Below, piece after piece: positions 1 through 9,771 of a stretch of DNA of 62,429 nucleotides (position 1 is its first letter; each line of letters starts with the position of its first letter). Source of the stretch: Truepera sp. bin119 (GTDB lineage Bacteria > Deinococcota > Deinococci > Deinococcales > Trueperaceae); contig MPNL01000016.1 of the NCBI GenBank assembly GCA_002239005.1, forward strand, positions 1 to 62,429, given 5' to 3'. The notes beneath the pieces were generated by a model. The model did not search any database. It saw nothing but the letters and a program-made list of their open reading frames with translations, and had not been told where the DNA came from. A program made the translations under genes and the position numbers.

Positions 1-851
1 TATTCGAGAACCGCCCCTTCACTCTTCATCATGACCCCCCTACCGGCACCAATTCCAAAACCATGGGCTCTGCTAAGGTCTGGTACACATCTCCAAGGAC
101 GGATTCGCTGGATCTGGTAGGGGTGCGGGATAATCTCACGTCACCACCCAACACACAAGCAAGCAGAACAATTTTGCATTCAAGCAGGGTCAGGCTCTCC
201 GACATCAGTCCGGGATGGCAGGGATGGTGACACCGTTGCTCGACCATATGCCATCGATCTCTTTGCCCCACTTGACTTCTCCTGATCTCTTATGCACCTC
301 CCAGTATGCCCAACGCCGGAGCGAGTCGCTTCAGAAGCACGATTGCGAATGCGAAGAAACGAAGCCCCAACAGCACCTCTGGAATGCACTCTATAGTCTT
401 TGACCAATCTCTGGAACCGTGCTATCCAGGCGAAGCGCCGCAAAGTCGGACTCTTCGGGTCCCCCCCTCACCTTCTGGGTAGCGATACCAACCCCCACTT
501 CGCCTCCCCATGCTTCACCACCAACAGCTTAATCCCCTCCCCCACCGTCGCTTCCAAGGTCGGACGAAGGCGGCTCCATTGGACCGGACCCGTAGAGTTC
601 GTTTTTGCTTCGGGTTTAAAACCAGTTGTGACAGCCCTAGTGGCGGCTACTTGCCACCGGGGAGGTTGTGCGGGTTCTCCTATCCATAGAGGTAGTTGAG
701 GACTTCTCGGCAGTCTTCCCAGGTCCGGCTACGACCGTCCGGTCGTCTTGGTGGCTGAGGGATGAGTGGGCGGGTCCATTGTTCGTCGGTGGGGTCCACA
801 CCTCAGCATGAACTAAGGGTTTATGAGAGAGCTTCTGGTAACCCTTGCGGT
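1..851. other. No recognisable gene
   Basis: Several short open frames exist on both strands, but none resembles a family I know and none has a convincing ribosome binding site. The minus strand between about 260 and 410 reads as a hydrophobic stretch in one frame, interrupted by a stop, which could be the relic of a membrane protein. I cannot name it. The region ends at the cmk start. Confidence 0.5.
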
Positions 852-1508
852 ATGATGGTGGTGATGGGGGCCCCGACCATCATTACCCTCGACGGTCCGG
901 CAGCCTCCGGGAAATCGAGTGTGGCCCGGAGCCTCGCTTGCACCCTGGGAATCCCTTTCGTGTCAAGCGGCCTGTTCTACCGCGCCGCTACCCTGCTGGT
1001 GCTTGACTGCGAGGTCGATCTGAGATGCGAGGACCGGATTCTGACGTTGCTTCGGGGGCACGAGGTGGTTCTCATGCCAGAGCTTGGGGGCAACCGGGTT
1101 CTCGTCGACGACTCTGAGGTGACGGAGCAGTTGCACACCGACCGGATCGACGAGAATGTGTCGGCCGTTTCGATCCACCCGCAGGTCCGGACCTGGGTAC
1201 GGACGCTGTTGCGCCAAGTGCCGCCGCCGTTCGTCGTAGAGGGTCGCGACATGGGTTCTGCAGTGTTTCCCGAGTCAGGTCTCAAGTTCTACCTCACGGC
1301 GTCGCCGAAGGTTCGGGCAGAGCGCCGGGTCGGTGAGCGGAGCGCCGACCTGTCCGCGGTTGCCGAGGCTATCCGGCGTCGAGACTGGCTCGACGCCCGT
1401 CAGCTCAAGCCAGCGCCGGAGGCCATCCACATCGACACGGAGGGATTGACGCTAGATCAGGTGGTCCAGGTCCTGCTTCAGCATGTGCTGGTCGTGGGTC
1501 GGGGGTGA
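852..1508 (+). CDS. cmk: Cytidylate kinase
   Basis: Phosphorylates CMP and dCMP with ATP in cytoplasmic pyrimidine nucleotide synthesis. The P-loop GPAASGKSS lies close to the N-terminus, followed by the NMP-binding SSGLFYRA segment and by GRDMGSAVFP, the usual GRDIGTVVFP signature of Cmk. The frame is open upstream to 762, but homology begins only just before the P-loop. I therefore start at the ATG cluster at 852, 855 or 864, giving about 218 residues, normal for the family. The stop overlaps the nadK start by four bases, so the two genes are probably translationally coupled. Confidence 0.93.
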   Translation: MMVVMGAPTIITLDGPAASGKSSVARSLACTLGIPFVSSGLFYRAATLLVLDCEVDLRCEDRILTLLRGHEVVLMPELGGNRVLVDDSEVTEQLHTDRIDENVSAVSIHPQVRTWVRTLLRQVPPPFVVEGRDMGSAVFPESGLKFYLTASPKVRAERRVGERSADLSAVAEAIRRRDWLDARQLKPAPEAIHIDTEGLTLDQVVQVLLQHVLVVGRG

Positions 1509-2377
1509 TCTTGTTCGACACCCCTGCGATGGACCTCCACCGGGTGGTCGTGACCAGCACCCGTTTTAAGCCCGAGGCCCGCGCTCTGGTTGGGGAGATC
1601 ACCACCCGACTCGAGGCTTTGGGGACGGTCGTTGAGGCTGATCCCGACGGCATCATGATCCTCTCAGAGGTGGCGACCAAGGCGGATCTGGTGATCTCGG
1701 TCGGGGGGGATGGGACCTTGCTCTCCACAGCCCGGAGACTTGTCGGGGTCCACGTGCCAGTGCTAGGGGTGAATCTCGGCAAGCTCGGCTTCCTGGCCGA
1801 GCACAGTCCAGAAGAGGTGATCGCTTACTTAGGTGGAGGCGATCACAACGGCTGGCGCCTCAACCCAAAGATGATGCTCCAGGCCACCCTTGTTGGCGAC
1901 CTACAGGTAACCCGGTATGCGTTGAACGAGTTTGCCCTGTCTCAGGGGGTGATGACGCGTCTCATGGATATCGATATGAAAGTCGATGGTCAGCACGCTA
2001 TTCAGTACCGGGCCGACGGCCTCGTGGTGTCGACCCCTGTGGGGTCAACCGCCTACTCGCTGTCGCTAGGGGGGCCGATCCTGAGTCAGGGGCTCAGGGC
2101 ATTCGTGGTAACCCCGATAGCCCCCCATTCGCTCACCAATCGGCCGATCGTGTTGGACGGCACCTCCAAGGTGAGCTTAGAGTTGAAAACGCCCGTTGAG
2201 GAGGTGGTCCTGCTAGTGGATGGTCAGGAGCGCCTCGACCTGCGCAGCGGTGACCGGGTCGTGATCTCCGCCGCACCCACGGATTTCATCCTGATTTCTA
2301 GCGGGCGCAGGAACTCCTATGACATCCTGCGCCACAAACTCGGCTGGGGCACCACCCCCAATCTCAAAGGAGACTAA
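1505..2377 (+). CDS. nadK: NAD kinase
   Basis: ATP- or polyphosphate-dependent phosphorylation of NAD to NADP in the cytoplasm. The diagnostic GGDGTLL motif is at residues 67-73, with the NE motif (ALNEFAL) and the GSTAYSLSLGGP segment further on, all in the standard order for PpnK/NadK. The 290-residue length is typical. The start is a GTG overlapping the cmk stop (GTGA arrangement), which marks a two-gene operon. No oddities seen. Confidence 0.95.
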   Translation: MILFDTPAMDLHRVVVTSTRFKPEARALVGEITTRLEALGTVVEADPDGIMILSEVATKADLVISVGGDGTLLSTARRLVGVHVPVLGVNLGKLGFLAEHSPEEVIAYLGGGDHNGWRLNPKMMLQATLVGDLQVTRYALNEFALSQGVMTRLMDIDMKVDGQHAIQYRADGLVVSTPVGSTAYSLSLGGPILSQGLRAFVVTPIAPHSLTNRPIVLDGTSKVSLELKTPVEEVVLLVDGQERLDLRSGDRVVISAAPTDFILISSGRRNSYDILRHKLGWGTTPNLKGD

Positions 2378-2522
2378 CCCTCTGCCCTCTCCACTGGAAC
2401 TGGACCGCCGTCCATCGTCGGTCCCCGTTCCCTGCAGACGCAGAAGTGGCGTTTTCCCCAGCGCCTGCGCGTGAGAGACGTGGAAGCCGGTGCGTGTAGA
2501 ATGGTGTCGGAGAGACCGCATA

Positions 2523-3713
2523 GTGGCCAAGGTCACGCTTCTGTCGAACGGTCATGGAGAGGATGCCATCGGGGCACTCCTTGCGTCCGAGTTGCGTCGA
2601 GCCCGCCCCGACCTCCAGCTTCGGGCCTACCCTACAGTGGGTGAGGGAGCAGCGTATCAGGAGATTGGACTCGAAGTCCTCGGTCCCCGCAGAAAGATGC
2701 CGAGTGGAGGTCTTACCCTCCACTCGCCCGCACTCCTATGGCGCGACCTCAGGGCTGGCCTCCTCCCCATGACGTTGCGGCAGTGGTGTGACCTGGGTCG
2801 ACTGGAGACCGACCTCCTGGTGGTCGTTGGCGACATCTACGCCCAACTGTTGTCAGCCCTAGTGAAGACCCGGGTGCGTTTCGTCTACCAATCTCTGGTG
2901 TCGGCCCGGCTCAGAAAGGGGCCGGGGTGGGGGAGCGGCCTTCGGCTGTTCATGGAGGTGATCACCCCGCCCGAGAGGGTGTTGATGCGTAGGCTGGCCA
3001 CCCGTATCTACGTCCGCGACAGCCTCACCGAGACGTTCCTGAAGGCGCGGGGGGTGCCTCACGTAAGAGCGCTGGGTAATCCAGCCCTCGACGCGCTGGA
3101 TGGACGGCCCATCGAGGCGCTGGCGGGAGATGCCAGTGTGGTAGCTCTCCTGCCGGGGTCGCGCGGGCACACCCCTGTGGCATTGACCCTCATGCTCGAG
3201 GCGCTCGCGCTAACACCGGAGTTCACCGGTGCAGTGGCTTGGTCCGGGGGAGGTGTGCCGGCCGCACAGGGGTGGGGGTGGGAGGGCTCTGGAGGAGAGG
3301 AGGGCCTGCTCGGCGTCTACCGACGGGGTGAACAGCGGGTGTGGGTGTTTGAGGGACGCTTCGGCGATGTACTAGCTAGTGCCCAACTGGTCCTCGGAAC
3401 GGCTGGGACCGGTCACGAGCAGGCCGCAGCCCTAGGGCTACCAGTGATCTCTTTTCCGGTCCCGCCCAACCACACATTGGCGTTTCTTGCGAATCAGCAC
3501 CGCCTGCTCGGCCCGGCCCTCACCCTCTCCCCGGCGGACCCCGTTGCAGTGGCAGGACACTTGGAGCGACTGAGCCGTGATCTTGCGGCCTATAGGGAGG
3601 CTGCTCGGGCTGGGCCGACGAGAATGGGGAGTCGGGGCGGGTCGGCGGCGATCGTGAGGGATCTCCTTGAGCAGGCGGTTGCTCTCGGTGCACTTCCGCT
3701 GGCACTGCGTTAA
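2523..3713 (+). CDS. LpxB-related glycosyltransferase-like protein
   Basis: Resembles the lipid-A-disaccharide synthase-related family (NCBIfam TIGR03492 type) of cyanobacteria and Deinococcus, recognised by the N-terminal SNGHGED motif and the C-terminal region with GTAGTGHEQAAALGLPVI and FPVPP. The fold is expected to be GT-B. A real lipid A role is unproven, since these phyla generally lack classical lipid A. The frame opens at 2490, but the GTG at 2523 has a GGAGAG sequence about nine bases upstream and places the conserved motif at the N-terminus as in relatives, giving 396 residues. It follows nadK by 145 bp on the same strand and is followed by a terminator-like hairpin. Confidence 0.75.
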   Translation: MAKVTLLSNGHGEDAIGALLASELRRARPDLQLRAYPTVGEGAAYQEIGLEVLGPRRKMPSGGLTLHSPALLWRDLRAGLLPMTLRQWCDLGRLETDLLVVVGDIYAQLLSALVKTRVRFVYQSLVSARLRKGPGWGSGLRLFMEVITPPERVLMRRLATRIYVRDSLTETFLKARGVPHVRALGNPALDALDGRPIEALAGDASVVALLPGSRGHTPVALTLMLEALALTPEFTGAVAWSGGGVPAAQGWGWEGSGGEEGLLGVYRRGEQRVWVFEGRFGDVLASAQLVLGTAGTGHEQAAALGLPVISFPVPPNHTLAFLANQHRLLGPALTLSPADPVAVAGHLERLSRDLAAYREAARAGPTRMGSRGGSAAIVRDLLEQAVALGALPLALR

Positions 3714-3715
3714 AC

Positions 3716-3740
3716 CCTAGTGATGCACTAGGAATTTTGC
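3716..3740 (+). terminator. Rho-independent terminator candidate
   Basis: A perfect 7-bp inverted repeat CCTAGTG/CACTAGG with a 3-base loop (3716-3732) is followed by AATTTTGC. It sits directly after the LpxB-related stop, so it probably ends the cmk-nadK transcript. The T tract is short. Confidence 0.55.
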
Positions 3741-3773
3741 TACACTTCCCGTGCCACTCTACGGCGACAGGCT

Positions 3774-4889
3774 ATGACTCGAATTCTCCCTATTGAACCT
3801 GACACTGCCGCAGCTACTACCGTAGAACCTACCGTGCTCCGCCTGGAAGGACTCACGAAGAGCTTCCGGGGCCACCCACACCCTACGGTGGCCGACTTCG
3901 ACCTCGAAGTGGCACGAGGTGAGTTCGTCGCCCTGCTAGGCCCTTCGGGTTGTGGTAAGACCACCCTATTGCGGCTGATCGCTGGCTTCGAGGCGCTCGA
4001 CCGGGGGATCGTGGAGGTTGGGAACCACCGGGTGGCTGGGCCCGGCACGTGGGTCCCTCCTGAGAAGCGGAGGGTCGGCTTTGTCTTTCAGGATTATGCT
4101 CTGTTCCCCCATCTAGATGTGCTCCACAACGTCGCTTTCGGTCTAGCAGGTCGGTCCCGACGCGAGCGCATGGAGCGGGCGAGAGAGGTTCTTGACCTCG
4201 TCGGTCTGACTATCTTTAGTGGTCGCTACCCCAGCCAGCTGTCTGGAGGGCAGCAGCAGCGTGTGGCCTTGGCGCGTGCGCTTGCTCCTGCCCCTGACCT
4301 GATCCTCCTGGACGAACCGTTCAGCAGCCTCGATGCTGGCCTAAGGGATAGCACCCGGGAGGAGGTGGGGAGGATCCTCCGTTCCAGCGGGACCACCGTT
4401 CTCCTCGTCACCCACGATCAGGAAGAGGCTATGACCTTCGCTGACCGCATCGCGGTGATGAGGGCTGGCTGGATGGAGCAGGTAGGACCCCCCGAAGAGG
4501 TCTACCTACGGCCCCGGACAGCTTTCGTGGCGACCTTCCTCGGCACCACTAATCTCGTTCGGGGCTTCGCCCGTGGGTGGCTGGCCGACACCCCCCTAGG
4601 GACTCTCCGGCTCAGTCAGTGTGCTGAGGACGCTGTTCTGCTCTCGGTTCGACCCGAGGCACTGGCCTTCGACGAGGCCGACGGGCTGCCCGTCGAGGTG
4701 GTTTCGCGGGCGTTTAAGGGGCACGATCTCACCTTCCTCTGCCGAACGCAGTTCAAAGTGGGTGGTTCCTTGAAGCAGTTCACGGTCCAAACCGGTCCTG
4801 CTTGTGATTTGCGCTCCGGGGATCGAGTGCGCCTGCGTGTGAGGGGCAGGGCTGCCCCCCTCGTGTTCGCAAAGGGAGGACCATCCTAA
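3774..4889 (+). CDS. ABC transporter ATP-binding protein (iron/spermidine/sulfate type)
   Basis: Nucleotide-binding subunit of an importer. It has Walker A GPSGCGKTT, a Q-loop in VFQDYALFPHLDV, the signature LSGGQQQR, Walker B LILLDEPFSSLD and the switch His in LLVTHDQEEAM. The last 100 or so residues form a TOBE-like domain, as in FbpC, PotA and CysA. Length (371) fits that group. No permease or binding-protein gene is adjacent, so it is an orphan ATPase whose substrate cannot be assigned. The two flanking genes do not suggest a partner. A putative terminator lies just upstream, so it must have its own promoter. Confidence 0.85.
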   Translation: MTRILPIEPDTAAATTVEPTVLRLEGLTKSFRGHPHPTVADFDLEVARGEFVALLGPSGCGKTTLLRLIAGFEALDRGIVEVGNHRVAGPGTWVPPEKRRVGFVFQDYALFPHLDVLHNVAFGLAGRSRRERMERAREVLDLVGLTIFSGRYPSQLSGGQQQRVALARALAPAPDLILLDEPFSSLDAGLRDSTREEVGRILRSSGTTVLLVTHDQEEAMTFADRIAVMRAGWMEQVGPPEEVYLRPRTAFVATFLGTTNLVRGFARGWLADTPLGTLRLSQCAEDAVLLSVRPEALAFDEADGLPVEVVSRAFKGHDLTFLCRTQFKVGGSLKQFTVQTGPACDLRSGDRVRLRVRGRAAPLVFAKGGPS

Positions 4890-5224
4890 GGTAGCAGTTC
4901 CTCCCAGCTCTCTGACCCTCTCTGTAAGGTCGCGAGAGGTGGCAGCGATGCTTCTTGACGTACCCGCTGTTGTGATAGCTGGGACTAGTTCATGAGCTTG
5001 GTTGACTGAAACTAGGAGGGTGATTGAAGGTTGGCGCCTCGACTACGACCAGCAGAGGCTGCACAGTGGGGATGCCTGACGCCAGCAGAGTTCGCTCTGA
5101 ACTCTCAAGCTCAATGTAGGCTGGACTTGAGGGCGGAAGTTTGATGTGGCCCTCAAAATGGGGCGGCTTCAAACTCAGTAGAGTTGAGAGTGCAGATTGG
5201 GTCGCAGTGAGCTAGCATGGGGCT
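4890..5224. other. Intergenic, nothing recognised
   Basis: This 335-bp gap between the ABC ATPase and fumC holds no open frame with known similarity and no clear hairpin terminator or riboswitch. It presumably contains the fumC promoter, which I could not place with confidence. Confidence 0.5.
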
Positions 5225-6604
5225 ATGTTGTACCGAATCGAGAAGGATACCCTTGGCGAGGTGAAGGTTCCGGCGGACCGATACTGGGGCGCTCAGACTC
5301 AGAGGTCACTGGAAAACTTTCGCATTGGCGGGGAGAGGATGCCTACCGAGATCGTGCGGGCATTCGCGATCCTGAAGAAGGCTGCGGCCCTAACCAACGC
5401 CGAGTTCGCCGGGCTTGAGGCGGACAAGGTCCGGATCATCGTCCAGGTCTGTGATGAGATCCTTGAAGGCAAGCTTGACGATCACTTCCCGCTGGTGGTG
5501 TGGCAGACTGGTTCGGGCACCCAGTCAAATATGAACGCCAACGAGGTAATAGCCAATCGGGCGAACGAGATCCTTGGTGGGGAGCTCGGGGCGAAAGTGC
5601 CCGTGCATCCGAACGACGACGTGAACCGGTCACAGTCGTCGAACGATACCTTCCCCACGGCGATGCACATCGCTGGCTACACGATGCTTGTCGAGCGGGT
5701 CGTTCCCGCCGTCGCGGCGCTGCGTGACACCTTATCTAGGAAGTCGGAGGCGTTCGCCGATGTGGTGAAGATCGGTCGGACTCATCTCATGGACGCCACC
5801 CCTCTCACGCTGGGGCAGGAATTCTCGGGGTACGCTGCGCAGTTGGATAAGAGTCTTAGGGCGCTCCGGAACGTCCTCCCTCACCTTGCCGAGTTGGCTT
5901 TGGGGGGGACCGCCGTCGGCACGGGGCTCAATGCCCCTCAGGGGTATGCTGAGGCGGTAGCTCGCTGCGTTGCCGAGTTGACGGAGCACCCGTTCGTGAG
6001 TGCCGACAACATGTTTGAAGCGCTGAGTGCCCACGACGCTGTAGTCGAGGCATCGGGGGCGCTCAGGCGGTTGGCAGTGAGCCTGATGACGGTGGCCAAC
6101 AACATCAGACTCCTCGCCTCGGGACCGAGATCGGGGATCGGCGAGATCCTGATCCCTGAAAACGAGCCGGGTTCGTCGATTATGCCGGGTAAGGTCAATC
6201 CCACACAGGCGGAGGCGCTGACAATGGTGTGTGCAGAGGTGGTCGGCAACGACACAGCTGTTGCGGTTGCGGGTGGCCACGGACACTTCCAACTTAACGT
6301 ATTCAAACCGGTGATGATCTTTAACCTCCTCCGGTCCGCAAGGCTTCTGGCTGACGCGTGTGTGTCGTTCGATTCAAAGCTGGTTGCGGGTGTCGAGCCG
6401 AACCGGCAGCGGATTGAAGAGCAACTCAACCGGTCACTTATGCTCGTGACCGCCCTGAATCCCCACATCGGCTACGATAAGGCGGCGGAGATAGCCCGGA
6501 AGGCCCACACTGAGAACACAACTCTGAAGGAGGCAACCTTGGCGCTCGGCTACCTAACCGGGGAGGAGTTCGATCGGATCGTCGTACCGAGGAAGATGGT
6601 CTAG
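5225..6604 (+). CDS. fumC: Fumarate hydratase class II
   Basis: Iron-independent interconversion of fumarate and malate in the TCA cycle. The aspartase/fumarase signature [11 protein letters not shown] is present, along with the substrate-contact regions [26 protein letters not shown] and [21 protein letters not shown]. The 459-residue length and the N-terminus ([26 protein letters not shown]) match class II fumarase rather than argininosuccinate lyase or aspartase. The start is the ATG at 5225; the ribosome binding site is weak. It is monocistronic, with a convergent neighbour 7 bp past the stop. Confidence 0.95.
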   Translation: MLYRIEKDTLGEVKVPADRYWGAQTQRSLENFRIGGERMPTEIVRAFAILKKAAALTNAEFAGLEADKVRIIVQVCDEILEGKLDDHFPLVVWQTGSGTQSNMNANEVIANRANEILGGELGAKVPVHPNDDVNRSQSSNDTFPTAMHIAGYTMLVERVVPAVAALRDTLSRKSEAFADVVKIGRTHLMDATPLTLGQEFSGYAAQLDKSLRALRNVLPHLAELALGGTAVGTGLNAPQGYAEAVARCVAELTEHPFVSADNMFEALSAHDAVVEASGALRRLAVSLMTVANNIRLLASGPRSGIGEILIPENEPGSSIMPGKVNPTQAEALTMVCAEVVGNDTAVAVAGGHGHFQLNVFKPVMIFNLLRSARLLADACVSFDSKLVAGVEPNRQRIEEQLNRSLMLVTALNPHIGYDKAAEIARKAHTENTTLKEATLALGYLTGEEFDRIVVPRKMV

Positions 6605-6611
6605 GTCGGAC

Positions 6612-7361
6612 TCAGTTACGCTCGTCGATCACCTCGGCGTCGGCGGGGATGAAGGTGACATCCTCTTTGACTAGGCCTTGGTCGCGCCGAAAATCCTCGA
6701 GGACGAGGTCGAAGAGCAACACTCCATCTGCCTGAAAGTAGGTGAGTCGATAAGGGTACCAGTCGCCATCCACGATCTGAGCCTCTACATAGCCGACCGC
6801 AGCCTTGGGGTCAAGGTTATCGAAGCGCATCAGGTAGGAGTCGCCTGCCGGGGTGCTTATGTAGTCCATTACAGTGGCCTTGAAGCCTGCGAGGATCTCC
6901 TCGAGATCCAAGGAGGGTTCGAAGGCCTCACCTTCCTCGCTCTGGGGCAGGAGTCCTCCGAGGGCATCGGGGTCAGTCGCATCTAAGAGCATGACCTGAT
7001 TGGTGAGGAATAGATAGTTATAGATGATATCCCCGTCGAGCACAATGAAGTTATCGGCGAGAGCGTCCGGCTGGATGAAGTAGGCCCTGACGGCGCTGGC
7101 TTTGGGGATGGCTTCCACCTCAATCTCGAGGATGATCTCGGTGCCGTCAGGGTCGATTAGGCGGCCGGTCAGAAGGAAAGAGGCGTCCACCAGCGTTTCA
7201 CTGCTCTCCTTAAGCCTGTCGAGAATGGCGTCCACGCTAAGATCCTGAGCCGAGGCGGGGAGACTCAGCACGGTGAGGTAGAGTAGGTAGATCCAGGGCG
7301 AGCGAACCCGGCCGGGACGCCTGAGTCTCTGGGGATTGCGGTGGAGGTATTGACTTCGCAT
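6612..7361 (-). CDS. Outer-membrane lipoprotein carrier (LolA-like) protein
   Basis: Probably an exported periplasmic protein of the LolA/LolB-like superfamily, of the kind annotated as outer membrane lipoprotein-sorting protein in Deinococcota. Residues 1-22 are arginine-rich, followed by a hydrophobic core and an A-S-A cleavage site near residue 38. The mature part begins DLSVDAILDRLKESSETL and continues with alternating beta-strand-like segments, including RLIDPDGTEIILEIEVEA. The 249-residue length fits. No LolCDE or other partner genes are nearby. Assignment rests on overall pattern, so the lipoprotein-carrier role is inferred. Confidence 0.65.
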   Translation of the reverse strand: MRSQYLHRNPQRLRRPGRVRSPWIYLLYLTVLSLPASAQDLSVDAILDRLKESSETLVDASFLLTGRLIDPDGTEIILEIEVEAIPKASAVRAYFIQPDALADNFIVLDGDIIYNYLFLTNQVMLLDATDPDALGGLLPQSEEGEAFEPSLDLEEILAGFKATVMDYISTPAGDSYLMRFDNLDPKAAVGYVEAQIVDGDWYPYRLTYFQADGVLLFDLVLEDFRRDQGLVKEDVTFIPADAEVIDERN

Positions 7362-7491
7362 CTTGCCCCTAGCCTATCGTGATCTCCACGAAAGATGTTC
7401 AAGTTCGGCGATGAGAGCGCTGTAGAGATAGCCCACACCCTCCGGTGTGCGGTCGCGCTACTTTACAATTGCAGGATAAAGAAGGGAGATA

Positions 7492-8250
7492 ATGGACGAT
7501 CGCTCCGGTCTTGTCGCGGTGGTTCTCGCCGGGGGGGCTCGCGACCAACTTGCCGAGGAAGCGGGCGTCGCGACGAGGGCCCTGGTACCGGTGGGGGGGA
7601 GAGCGATGGGAACGTACGTTCTTGATGCCCTCGCGGCGAGTCGCAGGGTGAAACGGGTAGTGCTGGTAGGTGCAGAAGGTCTCTCAGGCCTCACCGATGT
7701 GAGACTTCCAGGCGGGGAGGGGCTTATGGCTTCTCTGTCTCATGGCTGCGCAGCCGCTGCCCAGTTCGGCCCGAAGCGGCTCCTTCTACTGTCTGCGGAT
7801 CTGCCCTGGCTGACGGGCCCAGTGATCGACCGTTGGGTCGAGAGGGCTCCACTTGGAGACCTCGTCTACCCAGTGATACCCAAGTCCGCTTCGGTAGAGC
7901 GGTTTCCGGGTCAGAGGAGGACTTTCGTCCGCTTCCGGTCGGGACGCTACACCGGGGGGAACCTCTTTCTCGTCCTGCCCTCGGTGCTCCCGCAGCTTCT
8001 CCCCTGGATTGATCGGGCCTACAGGGTGCGCAAGAATCCCCTTGCCCTTGCCAGGATGATCGGTTTCTGGACTGCTGCCAGCCTCGCTATGGGCTTGGCG
8101 ACGCTTCAGGGGCTGGAGCGGAGCGTAGGTCGGAACACAGGGCTGGATGTGCGGGTCGACGTGACCGAGGAGGCCGCGATCGGTGCCGATGTAGATCACC
8201 GGGAACACCTGGCCGCCGCAATGTTTCCCAGTATGCGGAGTCCGACGTGA
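7492..8250 (+). CDS. MobA-like NTP transferase family protein
   Basis: A small nucleotidyltransferase with the N-terminal signature VAVVLAGGA followed by ALVPVGGRAMGTYVLDAL, the nucleotide-binding loop of the MobA/GlmU/IspD superfamily, and SADLPWLTG, which carries the metal-binding Asp. The C-terminal 100 residues are not those of MobA proper, so the sugar or cofactor substrate is unknown. Similar stand-alone proteins occur in Deinococcota and Chloroflexota. A good ribosome binding site (AAGGGAG) precedes the ATG at 7492. Divergent from the LolA-like gene. Confidence 0.7.
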   Translation: MDDRSGLVAVVLAGGARDQLAEEAGVATRALVPVGGRAMGTYVLDALAASRRVKRVVLVGAEGLSGLTDVRLPGGEGLMASLSHGCAAAAQFGPKRLLLLSADLPWLTGPVIDRWVERAPLGDLVYPVIPKSASVERFPGQRRTFVRFRSGRYTGGNLFLVLPSVLPQLLPWIDRAYRVRKNPLALARMIGFWTAASLAMGLATLQGLERSVGRNTGLDVRVDVTEEAAIGADVDHREHLAAAMFPSMRSPT

Positions 8251-8647
8251 GGTGGCCGTGTCAGCCCCCTCTTCGCTCTCGCGGAGGATCCGCACTGACT
8301 TCCCGGCCACTCGGACGTAGCGCGATCAGGGAGTACGCTCTGTATCCTGCTCCTGTTCGGGATCGCGGCACCTCCACTGGTCCGGCGGATAGCGTCGAGG
8401 TGCCCATCTTCGGTGCTGCTCAAGGGTCTCCAGAGTGCTGTGGAGATGCGGGTCGCCAGCGTGTAAGAGCGAGTGGGGGTGCTGATTGTCTGATGTCGAC
8501 ACCCTGTAGCTGGCCTAACCATCCAAGGCGCCAGCTATGCGCTGCCACGAAGTGCTGTTGAGGGGTCGACGGTGTCACTTGACAGCGATTCACTACGTTG
8601 CCATGGTCAAGTGACCTAGGGAGACAGACAGTTTGGGTTGTCTCCGT
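8251..8647. other. Intergenic between convergent genes
   Basis: About 400 bp between the nucleotidyltransferase stop and the tsaD stop. The only structured element I see is the inverted repeat at 8574-8615. No protein remnant was recognised in any frame. Confidence 0.5.
8574..8615. repeat. Perfect 10-bp inverted repeat with 22-base loop
   Basis: GTCACTTGAC (8574-8583) is mirrored by GTCAAGTGAC (8606-8615). It lies just past the 3' ends of two convergent genes. It could act as a bidirectional stop signal or be a protein-binding site, but there is no T tract. Confidence 0.6.
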
Positions 8648-9709
8648 TCACAAACCTTTCGGGTTCTGGGTCGAGATGTTTCCAACGGGTTGGAGACGGT
8701 CCCGTTCAGGGGGTGCCGACGGGTCCGATGTCGAGGCGAGCGGGAGGTAGGGTTGCGCGTCGACGGTCCAGTCGCTTGTGGTACCGAGGTCGAGTCTGAG
8801 TTGAGCGGCGAGCGCGATCATGGCGCCGTTGTCCGTTGTCAACTCTAGGGGAGGGACGTAGACTTTGAACCTTTCGTTCTGGAATCGGGCTCTGAGGCGC
8901 CTATTGGCCGCCACCCCGCCTGCAACCACCAACCTCTCCCTTCCAGTGGCCTCTGCCGCCCTCCGGGTCGTCGTGACTAGGCTGTCAGTAACGGCTTCCT
9001 CAAAGCTGGCGGCGACATCGGCGGGGTCCGCGTCTGACGTTTGCTGTAGCAGGGTCACTATTGCCGTTTTGAGGCCGCTAAACGAGAAATCGAAACCCCG
9101 CTGATTGCGGAGCGGCCGCGGGAGGTCGAAGGCCTCTGGTGAGCCCCCCTCGGCGAGATGGCTGAGGGCTGGACCTCCCGGGTAGGGGAGTCCGAGAAGA
9201 CGCGCGACCTTGTCGAAGGCCTCGCCAGCGGCGTCGTCTCGGGTGGCTCCGACCTCGCGGTAGGTGCCCCAGGTAGGGACATCGAACAGGCTGGTGTGTC
9301 CGCCCGATGCAATCAGGCATAAGAAGGGCGGTTGCACCTCCCCGGAGGCGAGGGTCGACGCGATATGGCCCTCAAGGTGGTGGATAGGAAGGAAGGGTAG
9401 CCCCCGAGACCAGGCGAGCGCTCTGCCGTACGTCAGGCCGACAAGGAGGGCGCCGACGAGTCCGGGTCCGTAGGTTGCAGCGACGGCGTCCACGTCGTCG
9501 AGGGTGGCCGTAGCTTGGGCGAGCGCCTTGTCCAAGACAGCGTCCATGACGTTGAGGTGTTCACGGCTCGCTTGCTCGGGAACCACGCCGCCGAAGCGGT
9601 TGTGGAGCGAAGTCTGCGAAGCCACTACGTTGGCCACGACCTCACTCCCCCTCACCAGACCGATGCCGGTATCGTCGCACGACGTGTCGATGCCTAGGAC
9701 GAGCGCCAC
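8648..9709 (-). CDS. tsaD: tRNA threonylcarbamoyladenosine transferase TsaD
   Basis: Catalytic subunit that transfers the threonylcarbamoyl group to A37 of ANN-decoding tRNAs, working with TsaB and TsaE (not in the window). The N-terminus VLGIDTSCDDTGIGLV is the Kae1/TsaD signature. The metal-binding HHLEGH motif and the ASK-fold GLVGALLVG and GGVAAN segments are present. The 353-residue length is normal. The start is a GTG at 9709. It is divergent from the RsmC-like gene. Confidence 0.94.
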   Translation of the reverse strand: MALVLGIDTSCDDTGIGLVRGSEVVANVVASQTSLHNRFGGVVPEQASREHLNVMDAVLDKALAQATATLDDVDAVAATYGPGLVGALLVGLTYGRALAWSRGLPFLPIHHLEGHIASTLASGEVQPPFLCLIASGGHTSLFDVPTWGTYREVGATRDDAAGEAFDKVARLLGLPYPGGPALSHLAEGGSPEAFDLPRPLRNQRGFDFSFSGLKTAIVTLLQQTSDADPADVAASFEEAVTDSLVTTTRRAAEATGRERLVVAGGVAANRRLRARFQNERFKVYVPPLELTTDNGAMIALAAQLRLDLGTTSDWTVDAQPYLPLASTSDPSAPPERDRLQPVGNISTQNPKGL

Positions 9710-9771
9710 GGAGAGACCCTACCATCCAGCTAGATTTAGGAGAAAGGGTTCAGGACACCGTAGACTGGACC

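Noticed and set aside
4890-5224. Missing permease partner genes for the orphan ABC ATPase
   Set aside because: No frame in this gap or upstream shows membrane segments or permease motifs.
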